Below are positions 15,472 through 24,634 of a DNA stretch of 64,000 nt, piece by piece. The stretch's first letter is position 1. Every line of letters starts with the position of its first letter. Made by a program: the position numbers and the translations under genes. Source of the DNA: an uncultured Selenomonas sp. (GTDB lineage Bacteria > Bacillota > Negativicutes > Selenomonadales > Selenomonadaceae); assembly GCA_947167105.1 (NCBI GenBank), contig CAMVGU010000008.1, positions 38,635-102,634 on the forward strand, given 5' to 3'. The notes under the pieces were generated by a model. It was given only the letters and a program-made list of their open reading frames with translations. It had not been told where the DNA came from and made no database searches.

Positions 15472-16932
15472 ATGATAGATGAAAAAAAGCATCTTGGGGT
15501 GCTGGGAGGGGTATGGCTGCTGCTGTATCTCCTGGGCAATAATTTTTTGACCATAACCGACCCGGTGGAGTGCAATTATGCGGAAACGGCCAGGGAAATG
15601 CTGCTGTACAATGATTATTTCTCCCCCCGCATCCTGGGCAATTTCTGGTTTGATAAACCGATTTTTTTCTATTGGGAACTGGCGGCGGCCTTTAATCTGT
15701 TCGGCTTTACGAATTTCGCCGCCCGGCTGGCACCGGCCCTGACCGTGCTGGCCTCCATGGGCCTGCTTTACTGGTGGGGTAGGAGGCTCTACACCCCTCA
15801 TATTGCCTTTGTGGCAACCCTCATCTTTGCCACTTCCCTGGAAACCTGGTATATAGGCCATGCGGTTATCACGGATATGACCCTGCTCTTTGCGGTGTCC
15901 CTGACTCTCATCGCCTTCTACTGCGGCTACAGCCAAAAAAAATACAACTGGTATTACCTGGCCTTTGCTTCTGCCGCTGTGGCGGTGCTGGATAAGGGGC
16001 CCATCGGCCTCTGCCTGCCGGGGCTGATTATCCTGCTGTTTTTGCTGTGGCAAAGGGATTTCCGTGCCCTGCTGGTCAGGCAGCTGATCGGGGGCTTCCT
16101 GCTGTTCTGCCTGGTGGCCAGCATCTGGTATGTGCCCATGTACTTAAAGCATGGCCAGGATTTTATTGACGTGTTCCTGGGGGTGCATAATGTCCTGCGG
16201 GCCACTGTGTCCGAACACCCCAGGGATAATGTCTGGTATTTTTACATCGGCATGTTTCTGGCGGGCTTTTTCCCCTGGGTCTGGGTGGCGGTTCCCGCCT
16301 TTATCAAAAAATGGCGCCGGGGCTGGCGCCTGAAACTTGACACGGATACCCGCTTCCTGCTGGTGTGGGCCATCACGGTGTTTGCAGTATTCCAGTGCTT
16401 TGCCACGAAATATGTCACCTACACCTTCCCCTATATGTTCCCGGTGGTGCTTTTGATGGCCCGGTATTTCTGCCACTGGGGCCGGAAGCTAATCTATACG
16501 GCGGCTGTAACGGCAGTTATCTATGTGGGGCTGGTCTTCGGAGTAGCCGCCCCCAAGATGGAGGAACATTCCGCTTATGACATAGCCATGGCGGCTCAGC
16601 CCTACCTGGCCCAGGGAGCAGAGGTCTACTGCTTTGAGCGGCGGGGGGGCGTGATTTCCTTTGCCTACTACACAGGCCATTATATCAAGGATCTTTCCTT
16701 CCGTGAGGAGGAGGATGAGGAGGAGCCGGAAGAAAAGCGCAAGCTGGACTGGAGCGTGACGAATATCGTGCCCAAGGCTTATGGGGATTCCCTGGACAGG
16801 ACCAAGCCCCTGCTGGTGATTGTGCGTTCCGAAGATAAAGCCGTGAAGGCCCTGCAGGAGAAGCTGCCGGGGAAATGGCAGCTTGTCAAGGCGGGAGAGA
16901 GGAATCATTTGTACTACCGGGAAGGGGATTGA
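15472..16932 (+). CDS. GT39-type membrane glycosyltransferase (ArnT/PMT-like)
   Basis: 486 residues. Enzymes of this type use a sugar on a polyprenyl phosphate and transfer it outside the inner membrane to lipid A or protein. The first loop has DPVECNYAETAREML and WFDKPIFFYW, the acidic and aromatic motifs of the GT39/ArnT family. About ten hydrophobic segments cover residues 10-365; the last 120 residues are soluble. ATG 15472 is chosen over an upstream TTG, with GGGGGC as a modest ribosome site. The next genes on this strand make a polyprenyl-phosphate sugar (GT2) and remove an acetyl group (ChbG-like), which fits a lipid-A-like decoration path. The substrate is unknown. Confidence 0.82.
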   Translation: MIDEKKHLGVLGGVWLLLYLLGNNFLTITDPVECNYAETAREMLLYNDYFSPRILGNFWFDKPIFFYWELAAAFNLFGFTNFAARLAPALTVLASMGLLYWWGRRLYTPHIAFVATLIFATSLETWYIGHAVITDMTLLFAVSLTLIAFYCGYSQKKYNWYYLAFASAAVAVLDKGPIGLCLPGLIILLFLLWQRDFRALLVRQLIGGFLLFCLVASIWYVPMYLKHGQDFIDVFLGVHNVLRATVSEHPRDNVWYFYIGMFLAGFFPWVWVAVPAFIKKWRRGWRLKLDTDTRFLLVWAITVFAVFQCFATKYVTYTFPYMFPVVLLMARYFCHWGRKLIYTAAVTAVIYVGLVFGVAAPKMEEHSAYDIAMAAQPYLAQGAEVYCFERRGGVISFAYYTGHYIKDLSFREEEDEEEPEEKRKLDWSVTNIVPKAYGDSLDRTKPLLVIVRSEDKAVKALQEKLPGKWQLVKAGERNHLYYREGD

Positions 16933-16948
16933 GGCGCTAACGGGCAAG

Positions 16949-17218
16949 GCTCGTGGTGTTACTTTCTTTGTGTTGACAAAGAAAGTAACCAAAGAAAACA
17001 GCCCCACTGGTGTCCCACCTCGTCCAGATACGCAAAAATAATTGTTCGAGATGTGGTCAGATGCAAGGAAGGGGAAGGAGCCATAGCGGGCTATGGCGAC
17101 TGACGATGACGCAGCAGATGGCCGCATATCGGGCAATTATTGCGGATATGAACGAGGCGGGACACAGGTTCCCATCCCTGGGAACGAGTGGCGCGGCGCC
17201 CATCCCTGGGCGCTGGGG
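16949..17218 (-). repeat. Structured intergenic repeat, family 1, copy B (long form)
   Basis: An inverted copy of the family-1 repeat. The 13-bp palindrome is at 16959-16988. A roughly 150-base insert, with CGTCCAGATACGC and TTGCGGATATGAACGAGGC, lies between the palindrome and the long hairpin. The same insert occurs at 26530-26700 in the other orientation, about 9.5 kb away. It contains a short open frame (MSHLVQIRKNNCSRCGQMQ) identical in both copies, judged non-coding. Confidence 0.6.
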
Positions 17219-17271
17219 CTTAGGAACACTAGTTAAGCAATGCCATTAACTTGAAGGTGTGAATTTTAAAG

Positions 17272-17320
17272 CCTTCCCCCTTGGGGAAGGTGGCAGCCGA
17301 AGGCTGACGGATGAGGTCTT
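17272..17320. repeat. Single copy of repeat family 3
   Basis: GCCTTCCCCCTTGGGGAAGG, then GCAGCCGAAGGCTGACGGATGAGGT: two small hairpins as in the halves of the element at 4421-4530. It lies between the GT39 gene and the GT2 gene. Confidence 0.5.
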
Positions 17321-17364
17321 AGGGCACGCCACTGCCAATTTTAGCTGATTAAGAGGGTAGAACA

Positions 17365-18291
17365 TTGAAAAGTGTTTCGATTGTAGTGCCTGTATATAAT
17401 GAGGGAGAGAATATACTGCACTTTACGGCCGCCGTCAAGGAGGTTATGGAAAAGCAGCCCTATAAGTGGGATTTGCTGTTTGTTGATGACGGTTCCAGGG
17501 ATAACAGCCTGGAACTATTGGAGGATTTGCAGGCAAAATTTTCCTATGTGCATGTGCTGGCCCTCTCCCGCAACTGCGGCCATCAGATTGCCCTGACTTG
17601 CGGCCTCGACCATGCGGAAGGGGACGCCGTGATTTCCATGGACGGGGATATGCAGCACCCGCCGGAACTGCTGCCGCAGCTTCTGGCCAAGTGGGAGGAA
17701 GGCTACCATGTGGTGCAGACCATACGCAAGGATACACAGGGGGTTTCCTGGCTCAAGAAAAAGAGTTCTGCTCTGTATTACCGCCTGATCAACGCATTGT
17801 CCAGCGCCCATATCCGCCCCGGCGGCTCCGACTTTCGCCTGCTGGACAGGCAGGCGGTGGAGGCCCTGGGGAAGTACCGGGAGCACGACCGCTTCCTGCG
17901 GGGCATGGTGACGCTCCTGGGCTATAAGGTGGCGGAGGTGCCCTTTGTGGCCTCCCCCCGCTTTGCAGGCAAGTCCAAATACTCCCTGAGCAAGATGGCA
18001 AAGCTGGCGGTGGATGGCATTGTGGGCTTCTCCGTCGTGCCCCTGCGGGCGGCTTTTGTGGCGGGACTGCTCTCGGCCGTGCTGAGTTTTTTCCTGCTGC
18101 TCCATGTGCTTTACGTCTATATCTGCGATGACGTGGTTTCCGGCTGGACTACCATCATGGTCTGCCTGTCCTTGTTCGGCGGCACCCAGCTCATTATGCT
18201 GGGCATTATGGGGGAGTACCTGGGCCGTATCTACACGGAGGTCAAGAATCGCCCCCTGTACCTGCTGAAAAACAAAGAGGAAGATAAGTGA
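17365..18291 (+). CDS. Polyprenyl-phosphate GT2 glycosyltransferase (ArnC/DPM1/GtrB-like)
   Basis: 308 residues. Enzymes of this type join a sugar to undecaprenyl phosphate at the inner face of the membrane. The GT2 domain (1-215) starts VSIVVPVYNEGENI and has DDGS (41-44) and the metal-binding DGD at 93-95. Two membrane segments follow (about 230-255 and 265-290), the GtrB/ArnC layout, ending EYLGRIYTEVKNRP. The start is TTG 17365 with AGAGGG 9 bases upstream. Its stop overlaps the GTG of the next gene (GTGA), so the two are translationally coupled. It likely supplies the donor for the GT39 transferase upstream. Confidence 0.88.
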   Translation: MKSVSIVVPVYNEGENILHFTAAVKEVMEKQPYKWDLLFVDDGSRDNSLELLEDLQAKFSYVHVLALSRNCGHQIALTCGLDHAEGDAVISMDGDMQHPPELLPQLLAKWEEGYHVVQTIRKDTQGVSWLKKKSSALYYRLINALSSAHIRPGGSDFRLLDRQAVEALGKYREHDRFLRGMVTLLGYKVAEVPFVASPRFAGKSKYSLSKMAKLAVDGIVGFSVVPLRAAFVAGLLSAVLSFFLLLHVLYVYICDDVVSGWTTIMVCLSLFGGTQLIMLGIMGEYLGRIYTEVKNRPLYLLKNKEEDK

Positions 18292-19136
18292 AGAAGCTGA
18301 TTGTCAATGCCGATGATTTCGGCCGCCATCCCCTGGTGAACCGGGCCGTAGCCCGGGCCGCAGATGAGGGGGGCCTGCTGTCGGCCAGCATTATGGCGGG
18401 AGAAAAATATTTTGCCGAGGCAGTGGATATTGCCAAGTCCCGCCCCCAACTGGGTGTAGGCGTGCACCTGACCCTGGTAGATGGCTCTCCCCTGCTCTCC
18501 CCGAAGGAAATACCTTCCCTGGTGACGGCGGAGGGTCGTTTTTTTCCCGACCATGGCACCTTTGTGAAGCGCTTCCTGGGGGGAAAAATCTCCCTGGCAG
18601 AGGTGAGCAGGGAACTGGCCGCCCAGATGGACAAGGTTCTCTCTGCGGGGCTCAGGCCCACCCATGCAGACAGCCATCAGCATCTGCACATGCTGCCGGG
18701 GATTTTCCCCCTGGTGCTAAGGCTGGCGGCGGCGCGGAGCATTAAGCGGGTGCGGATTTCCAGGGGCATTTACGGCAATCCCCTAAAGCCATGGCCCGGG
18801 ATTGGGGACTTAATCGGCAAGTTCGGCCTGGAGGCCCTGGCCTGCCGCAACAGGGGGCTGGCGCGAAGGCTGGGCTTTGCCTATCCTGATAATTTTGTGG
18901 GCCAGGTAGCCGGGGGCGCCGTGTCGGCAAGCTTCATGCTGGCACTGGCCCAAACTCAAGCCCCAGGCACAGTGGAAGTGATGCTGCACCCAGGGCTTGA
19001 TAATGAAGTGCTGGCCAGGGAAACAGGCTGGCAGCATGATTATGAGGGGGAGCTTACGGCTGTATGCGAGGAAAGGGTCAAGGAGGAGCTAATACGCAGA
19101 GGAATAGAGCTAGTTAATTTCGGCAGTTTAGGGTAA
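18288..19136 (+). CDS. YdjC/ChbG-family carbohydrate deacetylase (HpnK-like)
   Basis: 282 residues. The family removes N-acetyl groups from sugars with a metal ion. Visible metal-site residues are the DD pair of NADDFG (7-12), H60 in GVHLTLVDG, and the His cluster THADSHQHLHM (about 127-137). The start is GTG 18288, overlapping the previous stop by four bases. In lipid A amino-arabinose and hopanoid paths a deacetylase of this kind works on the carrier-linked sugar. The three-gene set GT39, GT2 and deacetylase points to an amino sugar put on an envelope lipid; the sugar itself cannot be read from the sequence. Confidence 0.85.
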   Translation: MKKLIVNADDFGRHPLVNRAVARAADEGGLLSASIMAGEKYFAEAVDIAKSRPQLGVGVHLTLVDGSPLLSPKEIPSLVTAEGRFFPDHGTFVKRFLGGKISLAEVSRELAAQMDKVLSAGLRPTHADSHQHLHMLPGIFPLVLRLAAARSIKRVRISRGIYGNPLKPWPGIGDLIGKFGLEALACRNRGLARRLGFAYPDNFVGQVAGGAVSASFMLALAQTQAPGTVEVMLHPGLDNEVLARETGWQHDYEGELTAVCEERVKEELIRRGIELVNFGSLG

Positions 19137-19267
19137 ACATCATTTTATACTCATCTATCCGTTATGGCAGGCGTAGTCGCCTACTACGTCTGCAGATGCT
19201 TGGACGTGATTTGCACGCTAATCCTGGGTAACCAGGCTCGGTCTGGCGTCACCGCAAGGACGCAAGA

Positions 19268-19308
19268 AGCCCCCGACAGAGGGTCCCCCGCCCCCAGGGG
19301 GGCGGACA
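19268..19308. repeat. GC-rich palindromic repeat, family 2
   Basis: AAGCCCCCGACAGAGGGTCC and then CCCGCCCCCAGGGGGGCGGAC. It lies between the deacetylase gene and the porin 3 terminator. Confidence 0.45.
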
Positions 19309-19310
19309 TG

Positions 19311-19340
19311 AAAAAAAGGCCCCGCCGGAGCGGGAGCCTT
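19311..19340 (-). terminator. Terminator of porin 3
   Basis: AAGGCCCCGC (19316-19325) pairs with GCGGGAGCCTT (19330-19340), followed on the minus strand by a run of T. It closely matches the porin 2 terminator. Confidence 0.85.
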
Positions 19341-19365
19341 GGATTTTTGCCTGTTCAATCTTTTA

Positions 19366-20727
19366 TCAGAAGAAGAATTCGACGCGACCAAAGAGCTTCT
19401 TGTAATCGATGTCGCCATCGATGGACTTGCCCTGAGAGTAACGGGCGGTGAGGACCACGTTCTTCAGCACGGTGTAGTTAGCACCGACATGCCAGCCCTT
19501 AAAGCCGTAACTGAGGTCATCGGTGGTGGGAAGGAGGGAGGTGAAAATACCCAGCTTGCGGTAGCCGATCCAAGCACCCCAGGAGCCCTTGTCGGCAGCT
19601 TTGGCGCCCTTGTACTCGTAGGTGAGCTGGAAGGAGTTCTTCTGGTTGTCAGCCTTGGCGTTCTGAGCGAAGGCACCGTGCAGGTAGGAGCTTCTGTCGA
19701 AGTGGTAGCCCAGGTTCAGGCCCCAGATGTTGGCATCCTTGCTGTTATTTTCGCCATTGCGGTACGTTTTTTTGCTATCATAATCATATAAATCATTGAA
19801 GACGCTAGAGCCGAAATGATAGTAGGAAGCGCCGCCTTCCAGCTTGTCGCCGTTGTACTGAACCTCAATGCCCTGAATGTTGGCAGCAGACTCATTGATC
19901 TCAACGAAATTACCTTCATTATCATACTCACCGATCACAAGGAAGCTATGACCATCCGTGTCGCCATTGGTACGGCCGGCAAAGACCTTGGCCTTGACCT
20001 TGGTGCCGAATTCCACCTCGGCGCCGGAGTACTTGCTGTCTAAGATCAGGTTGCCGGACTTGCCGCCCATATTGTCGGTCAGTTCCATCTTACCGAGGCG
20101 AACAGTGAAGTTCTTGTAGTCGCCCTGGGCATAGATGTGCTTCAGCGAAACCCTGTAATCAGAAGTACCGCTCCTGTCACCAACCTCAGCATAGCCAGTA
20201 TCAGTGTTCATATGGTTGGTAGCATCGAGACGAGCATTCACATGCCAGTGGTCATTGACCTCGGCGCTGGGCTCCAAACGAAAGAGCTCCTTGTCATAGT
20301 TGTCCTTATAGCTGCCATCTTTACTGCCCCTGCGGGTGCTGGTGTAGGTGTATTCGATTTTGCCGTTCCACTTCACCATGTCGGCATTGCGCTCCAGGTT
20401 GGCAACGCGGACGCCCAGGTTGTTCAGCTCATCAGCGAACTCAGCAGCCAGCTTGTCGATCATGGCCTTGGTAGCCTCGTTCACATCGCTCTTAGCCATG
20501 GCGCGGGCAACCATCTGAGCCATCTCATAACGGGTGATGCTGCGGTCGCCGCGGAAGGTGGTGTCGCCGTAACCATCGATAACGCCATCGGAAGCGAGCT
20601 GGGCAACAGCGTCATAAGCCCAATGGTCGGAGGGAACATCGGAGAACGGGTTTGCAGCAGCAAAGGTGGTGCTGGCTGCGCCTACCACCAGAGCGGTGGT
20701 CAGGGCGGATACGAGAGTTTTTTTCAT
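19366..20727 (-). CDS. SLH-domain outer-membrane porin (OmpM/Mep45 type), copy 3
   Basis: 453 residues from ATG 20727, behind AAGGAGGAG (20735-20743). The open frame runs 31 codons further upstream, but that part is the leader RNA and would precede the signal peptide, so it is left out. Plan as in copies 1 and 2: signal peptide 1-24, one SLH domain 26-80 (here NPFSDVPSDHWAYDAV), linker, beta-barrel ending VEFFF. Loop sequences differ around residues 120-140, 165-175 and 245-310. It is 15 kb away from the other two and on the same strand. Confidence 0.93.
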   Translation of the reverse strand: MKKTLVSALTTALVVGAASTTFAAANPFSDVPSDHWAYDAVAQLASDGVIDGYGDTTFRGDRSITRYEMAQMVARAMAKSDVNEATKAMIDKLAAEFADELNNLGVRVANLERNADMVKWNGKIEYTYTSTRRGSKDGSYKDNYDKELFRLEPSAEVNDHWHVNARLDATNHMNTDTGYAEVGDRSGTSDYRVSLKHIYAQGDYKNFTVRLGKMELTDNMGGKSGNLILDSKYSGAEVEFGTKVKAKVFAGRTNGDTDGHSFLVIGEYDNEGNFVEINESAANIQGIEVQYNGDKLEGGASYYHFGSSVFNDLYDYDSKKTYRNGENNSKDANIWGLNLGYHFDRSSYLHGAFAQNAKADNQKNSFQLTYEYKGAKAADKGSWGAWIGYRKLGIFTSLLPTTDDLSYGFKGWHVGANYTVLKNVVLTARYSQGKSIDGDIDYKKLFGRVEFFF

Positions 20728-20842
20728 TGAAGAACTCCTCCTTAAATAAAGCAGATAAAACTTACATCTGTCAGACTGGCGGAGGAGCTTCCTGAGTGTC
20801 CATGTTTCCTCAGCGGCCACCCCAACTTACCTGACAGGTCTT
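20728..20842 (-). promoter_or_regulatory. Conserved 5' leader of porin 3 with anti-SD element
   Basis: CTCCTCC (minus strand, 20781-20787) is the exact complement of GGAGGAG in the ribosome site (20735-20741). In copies 1 and 2 the pair is CTCCTTC/GAAGGAG; here both sides have changed so that seven-base pairing remains. The upstream ATG with GAGG is kept, but its frame ends after 10 codons (MDTQEAPPPV). Confidence 0.6.
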
Positions 20843-20872
20843 ACTATACCCTCCCCCTGGAAGGTAATGCAA
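20843..20872 (-). promoter_or_regulatory. Sigma-70-type promoter of porin 3
   Basis: TTGCAT (20867-20872) and TATAGT (20843-20848) are 18 bp apart on the minus strand. The conserved box TTTTTCACTAAAAATTGATG (minus strand) lies just upstream, within 20885-20909. Confidence 0.75.
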
Positions 20873-20939
20873 CCCTTTTTCCCATTTCTCATCAATTTTT
20901 AGTGAAAAACTCCTGAAAAAGAGGGAACAGGCATAAATC

Positions 20940-21332
20940 TTCTCCCGCTTCAGCGTGGTTTACCCCCGTCTTCTCGTACCACCGTACGTGCCGTTCGGCA
21001 TACGGCGGTTCGGTTGCTTAGAGATGTGCCTACGTCTTGCACGATTATGGCATACCATGCAGACCTCCCCAGTTAAGGTGCATAATCTTTCCCTCCATGT
21101 ATCTGCCGCATCTACACAACACATTTTCGGATAGCTATAGGGCTTTAACTTGTTTGGCAGTCTTACCCAATGTGTCGTGCCTCATGCGATTCCTGTTCGT
21201 CAGACCAGAGGTTTGCCATCCGGCTTCCCTCAGATTCCGCCTTGCGACGGACAGCCTTGCCATTGGCTGTGTGCTTCCCACTATCAGGGCGCACTACGGA
21301 CTTTCACCGATTAGATTATGCCCATGCTGGAC
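20940..21332 (-). mobile_element. Group II intron remnant without reverse transcriptase
   Basis: On the minus strand the 3' part (20976-21011) reads as domain V: CCGTATGC, loop, GCACGTACGG, flanked by ACC/GGT, matching the near-invariant core of bacterial group II introns. Upstream on the same strand (about 21150-21320) are stretches typical of domain I, such as GGCAAGGCTGTCCGTCGC, GCGGAATCTGAGGGAAGC, GGCAAACCTCTGGTCTGA. The whole is only about 390 bases and has no maturase frame, so it is shortened. It begins right after the trpD terminator; some bacterial introns prefer such sites. Confidence 0.75.
20976..21011 (-). ncRNA. Domain V of the intron remnant
   Basis: An 8-bp outer helix (ACCGCCGT with ACGGTGGT, one G-U), the two-base bulge typical of domain V, and an inner helix GCC-GAAC-GGC. 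The core CCGTATGC..GCACGTACGG is the standard catalytic-domain sequence. Confidence 0.75.
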
Positions 21333-21338
21333 GAACCA

Positions 21339-21366
21339 AAAACCGCAGGCAGGAATCTGTCTGCGG
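21339..21366 (-). terminator. Terminator of the trp operon
   Basis: CCGCAG and CTGCGG arms with an inner CAG/CTG pair (21343-21366), followed on the minus strand by TTTTTGG. It lies just after trpD. Confidence 0.85.
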
Positions 21367-21377
21367 CCTTTTTGTTA

Positions 21378-22400
21378 TTATCCGTTGTCATTGGACAGCT
21401 CTTTGAATTCTTCCAGCTTCCTCATGGCCGAGCCGTCTGCTATCAAGGCCCTGGCTTTCTCTACGCCCTCAGCGATGCTCTCTGCAGCCCCCCCCAGGTA
21501 GATAGCCGCACCGGCATTCATTAGCACGATATCCGTTTTAGGCCCCTGGCTGCCGCTCAAAATCTTGCAGGTGACTTCCGCATTCTCCTCCGGCGAGCCG
21601 CCCCGTATATCCTCCTTGCGGCAGCGGGTGAAGCCGAAGTCCTCCGGCTTTAGCACATAGCGGCGGAACCAGCCGTTTTTGAATTCGCAGACACTGGTGG
21701 GGGCGCTCAGGGAGATTTCGTCCAGGCAGTCTTGCCCGTAAACCACCAGCCCCTGCTTCACCCCCAGGGAGAGCATGACCTTGGCCAGGGGCTCCAGCAA
21801 ATATTCGTCATAGACCCCCAGCAACATATAGGAGGGCTGGGCGGGATTGGTCAGGGGGCCTAAGATGTTAAAGACCGTGCGGATGCCAAGCTCCTTGCGG
21901 ACGGCCCCCACATATTTCATGGAGGCGTGATATTTCTGGGCAAAGAGGAAGCAGAGGCCGATTTCCTCCAATTCCCGCCGGGCCTTCTCCGGGGGCTGGT
22001 CGAGATTCACCCCCAGGGCCTCCAGGCAGTCCGCCGCGCCGCAACTGGAGGACGCCGCCCGGTTGCCGTGCTTGGCTACCTTGATGCCTGCTGCCGCGAT
22101 AATAAAGGCGGCAGTGGTGGAGATATTGATGCTGTGGGCGTGGTCGCCCCCGGTGCCCACAATCTCCAAAACCTCCATGCCATGCTCCACAGGCAGGGCA
22201 TGATCCCGCATGGCAGCGGCGGAGCCTGAGATCTCCGCAATGGTCTCCGCCTTGGTGCTCTTGGTGGAAAGAGCCGCCAGGTAAGCCGCATTCTGCACCT
22301 GGCTGGTCTTGCCGCTCATGATTTCGTTCATTACCTCATATGCTTCGTCGTAAGTGAGATCTTCCTTGCTGACGACTTTTTCGATTGCTTCCTTAATCAT
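21378..22400 (-). CDS. trpD: Anthranilate phosphoribosyltransferase
   Basis: 340 residues from ATG 22400; the longer open frame reads into a repeat. The enzyme joins anthranilate to phosphoribosyl pyrophosphate, the second step of Trp synthesis. Motifs: GTGGD (82-86) for [21 protein letters not shown] (about 110-118) and GPLTNP. It is the last gene of the operon, although in most operons it comes early; a structured repeat of about 115 bases separates it from trpA. The first enzyme's genes, trpE and trpG, are not in the window. Confidence 0.95.
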   Translation of the reverse strand: MIKEAIEKVVSKEDLTYDEAYEVMNEIMSGKTSQVQNAAYLAALSTKSTKAETIAEISGSAAAMRDHALPVEHGMEVLEIVGTGGDHAHSINISTTAAFIIAAAGIKVAKHGNRAASSSCGAADCLEALGVNLDQPPEKARRELEEIGLCFLFAQKYHASMKYVGAVRKELGIRTVFNILGPLTNPAQPSYMLLGVYDEYLLEPLAKVMLSLGVKQGLVVYGQDCLDEISLSAPTSVCEFKNGWFRRYVLKPEDFGFTRCRKEDIRGGSPEENAEVTCKILSGSQGPKTDIVLMNAGAAIYLGGAAESIAEGVEKARALIADGSAMRKLEEFKELSNDNG

Positions 22401-22463
22401 CTTCTCTTCACGCCTCCAAACTGTAACTCTCAAAGCTCCCAAAAGACTGAAATAAAGATCCCC

Positions 22464-22580
22464 CAAACTCCGCGCCCAGGGATGGGCGCCGCGTCGCTCG
22501 TTCCCAGGGATGGGAACAAGCGACGCTGTTTTCTTTGGTTACTTTCTTTGTCAACACAAAGAAAGTAACACCACGAGCCT
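22464..22580 (+). repeat. Structured intergenic repeat, family 1, copy C
   Basis: The long hairpin has arms GCGTCGCTCGTTCCC and GGGAACAAGCGACGC (one C-A mismatch); the palindrome TTACTTTCTTTGT/ACAAAGAAAGTAA follows. It lies between trpA and trpD inside the operon, where the transcribed strand is its complement. Confidence 0.65.
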
Positions 22581-22623
22581 GACTATTAACGAAAAAAATT
22601 CACTTCGAGTAAAATTTTTATCG

Positions 22624-23442
22624 TTAACGAATGCAACTCTTATCCAAAGCCTGCCGCATCTCCCCTATCAGGTCGAGAGCCTCCCCCATTTTACCCTCCA
22701 ACATACGCTGCATAACCGCGCTGCCCACAATCACCCCATCTGCCTGGGCTGCCGCCTGTACAGCCGCCTCCGACGTGCCGATGCCAAAACCTATGGCAAG
22801 GGGCACCTGGGTAAACTTGCGCGCCTCGGCGCAGACCTTGCCGATAGCGCTGTAGTCGATTTCCTTGACGCCGGTGACGCCGTAGTTCGACACGCAGTAG
22901 ATAAAGCCCGTGGCCTCCCTGCAGGTCCTGGCCATGCGTTCCCCCGTAGTGCCGGGGGTGATGAATTCCATCAGGTGAAAGCCCTGCCGCTGGGTCACCT
23001 CCCGCATTCCTGCGGACTCCTCATGGGGCACATCCGGCACAATCACCCCGTCCAGACCGGCGGCCTTTCCCTCCTGCACGAATTTTTCAAAACCGTAGTG
23101 ATGCATCTGGTTGATATAGCCCATGGCCACCAGGGGCACCTCAGAAAACTTGCGGATTTCCCTGGCTATCCCCAGAGCCTTGGGCAGTGTCATGCCCCCC
23201 TGCAAGGCCCGCACGGAAGCGGCCTGAATCACCGGCCCATCCGCCATAGGGTCGGAAAAGGGCAGCCCCAGCTCAATAATATCCGCCCCTGCCGCCTCCG
23301 CCGCCCGCACAGCTTCCACAGTGGCCTGGGGGCCGTCTGCGGACTTTCCTGCAGGCGAAATGCCTGCGGTGATGTAGATAATCAGGGCCTTTCTGCCCTG
23401 CCGCTTCAGTTCTGCAAATTTATTTTCCAGTCTCGTGCCCAT
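22624..23442 (-). CDS. trpA: Tryptophan synthase alpha chain
   Basis: 272 residues from ATG 23442. It splits indole-glycerol phosphate to indole, which passes to TrpB. IIELGLPFSDPMADGP (55-70) holds the catalytic Glu57 and Asp68; GVIVPDVPHEES and GFGIGTSE are the usual phosphate-site loops. Its ATG comes one base after the trpB stop, and its ribosome site GGAGG lies in the end of trpB, so translation is coupled. The open frame's extra N-terminal residues overlap trpB and are not used. Confidence 0.95.
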   Translation of the reverse strand: MGTRLENKFAELKRQGRKALIIYITAGISPAGKSADGPQATVEAVRAAEAAGADIIELGLPFSDPMADGPVIQAASVRALQGGMTLPKALGIAREIRKFSEVPLVAMGYINQMHHYGFEKFVQEGKAAGLDGVIVPDVPHEESAGMREVTQRQGFHLMEFITPGTTGERMARTCREATGFIYCVSNYGVTGVKEIDYSAIGKVCAEARKFTQVPLAIGFGIGTSEAAVQAAAQADGVIVGSAVMQRMLEGKMGEALDLIGEMRQALDKSCIR

Positions 23443-23443
23443 C

Positions 23444-24634
23444 TTATGCGCCCTCCTGCTCACCCAACACCTTTGCCACCATCTGCACATCCTTGTCCCC
23501 CCGCCCCGAGAGGGTCACTACCACGGTTTCCTCCGGGCTGGTTTCCGGCATCAGCTTTTCTAAGTAAGCCAGGGCATGGGAACTTTCCATGGCGGGGATA
23601 ATGCCCTCAATGCGGGACAGGCGCTGGAAGGCCGCCAGGGCTTCCTCATCTGTCACCGACACATACTCCGCAATGCCAGCATCCTTGTAGAAGGAATGCT
23701 CCGGCCCCACACCTGGATAATCCAGTCCCGCCGAAATGCTGTAGGCCTCCACCACCTGCCCGTCCTCATTTTGCAGCAGGTAGCTGTAGGCCCCGTGCAG
23801 GATGCCAGGCTCCCCGGCACCGGACAGGGTCTTGGCATTATCCCCTGCCCCCTCGCCGCGGCCCCCTGCCTCCACGCCGATTTTCTTAACGGCGGGCTCC
23901 TCCCGGAAATCGTAGAAACTGCCGATGGCATTGCTGCCGCCGCCGACGCAGGCCACCAGATAATCAGGCAGGCCCCCGATTTTCTCCAGGGACTGGGCGC
24001 GGATTTCCTCGCCGATGGCCTTCTGGAAATCCCGCACCATGGCAGGATAGGGGTGGGGCCCCACCGCCGAGCCGATGATGTAATGGGTGTCCCTTATATT
24101 CGTGGCCCAGTAGCGGATGGCCTCGCTGGTGGCGTCCTTCAGTGTGCCGGTGCCGGAGGACACTGGGATCACCTTCGCCCCCAGAAGCTGCATGCGGAAA
24201 ACATTCAGCTTTTGCCGCTCCGCATCCACCGCCCCCATAAAGACATGGCACTCCATGCCGAAAAGCGCCGCCACCGTAGCCGTAGCCACGCCGTGCTGGC
24301 CTGCCCCCGTCTCCGCCACCACCCGCTTCTTGCCCATGCGCTGGGCCAAAAGCGCCTGCCCCAGAGCATTATTGATTTTATGGGCCCCCGTGTGCAGCAA
24401 ATCTTCCCGCTTCAGAAAAATGCGAGCCCTGCCATAGTGACGGGTCAGCCCCTCCGCATAGTAAAGATTGGTAGGACGCCCCGCGTACTCCCGGAGATAG
24501 CTGCTAAATTCCTCCTTAAATTCCGGGTCGTCCTTATACTTCAAATAAGCCCCTTCCAGTTCATTCAACGCCGGCATAACGATTTCCGGCACATACTGCC
24601 CGCCAAACCTGCCGAATCTGCCCTTTTTATTCAT
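23444..24634 (-). CDS. trpB: Tryptophan synthase beta chain
   Basis: 396 residues from ATG 24634, chosen because AGGAG lies 7 bases upstream; an ATG two codons earlier is too close to that site. It condenses indole with serine using pyridoxal phosphate. The cofactor lysine is K86 in [18 protein letters not shown] is the phosphate loop; the start [15 protein letters not shown] is typical of TrpB1. It lies downstream of trpC across a 330-base gap filled with repeats. Confidence 0.96.
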   Translation of the reverse strand: MNKKGRFGRFGGQYVPEIVMPALNELEGAYLKYKDDPEFKEEFSSYLREYAGRPTNLYYAEGLTRHYGRARIFLKREDLLHTGAHKINNALGQALLAQRMGKKRVVAETGAGQHGVATATVAALFGMECHVFMGAVDAERQKLNVFRMQLLGAKVIPVSSGTGTLKDATSEAIRYWATNIRDTHYIIGSAVGPHPYPAMVRDFQKAIGEEIRAQSLEKIGGLPDYLVACVGGGSNAIGSFYDFREEPAVKKIGVEAGGRGEGAGDNAKTLSGAGEPGILHGAYSYLLQNEDGQVVEAYSISAGLDYPGVGPEHSFYKDAGIAEYVSVTDEEALAAFQRLSRIEGIIPAMESSHALAYLEKLMPETSPEETVVVTLSGRGDKDVQMVAKVLGEQEGA

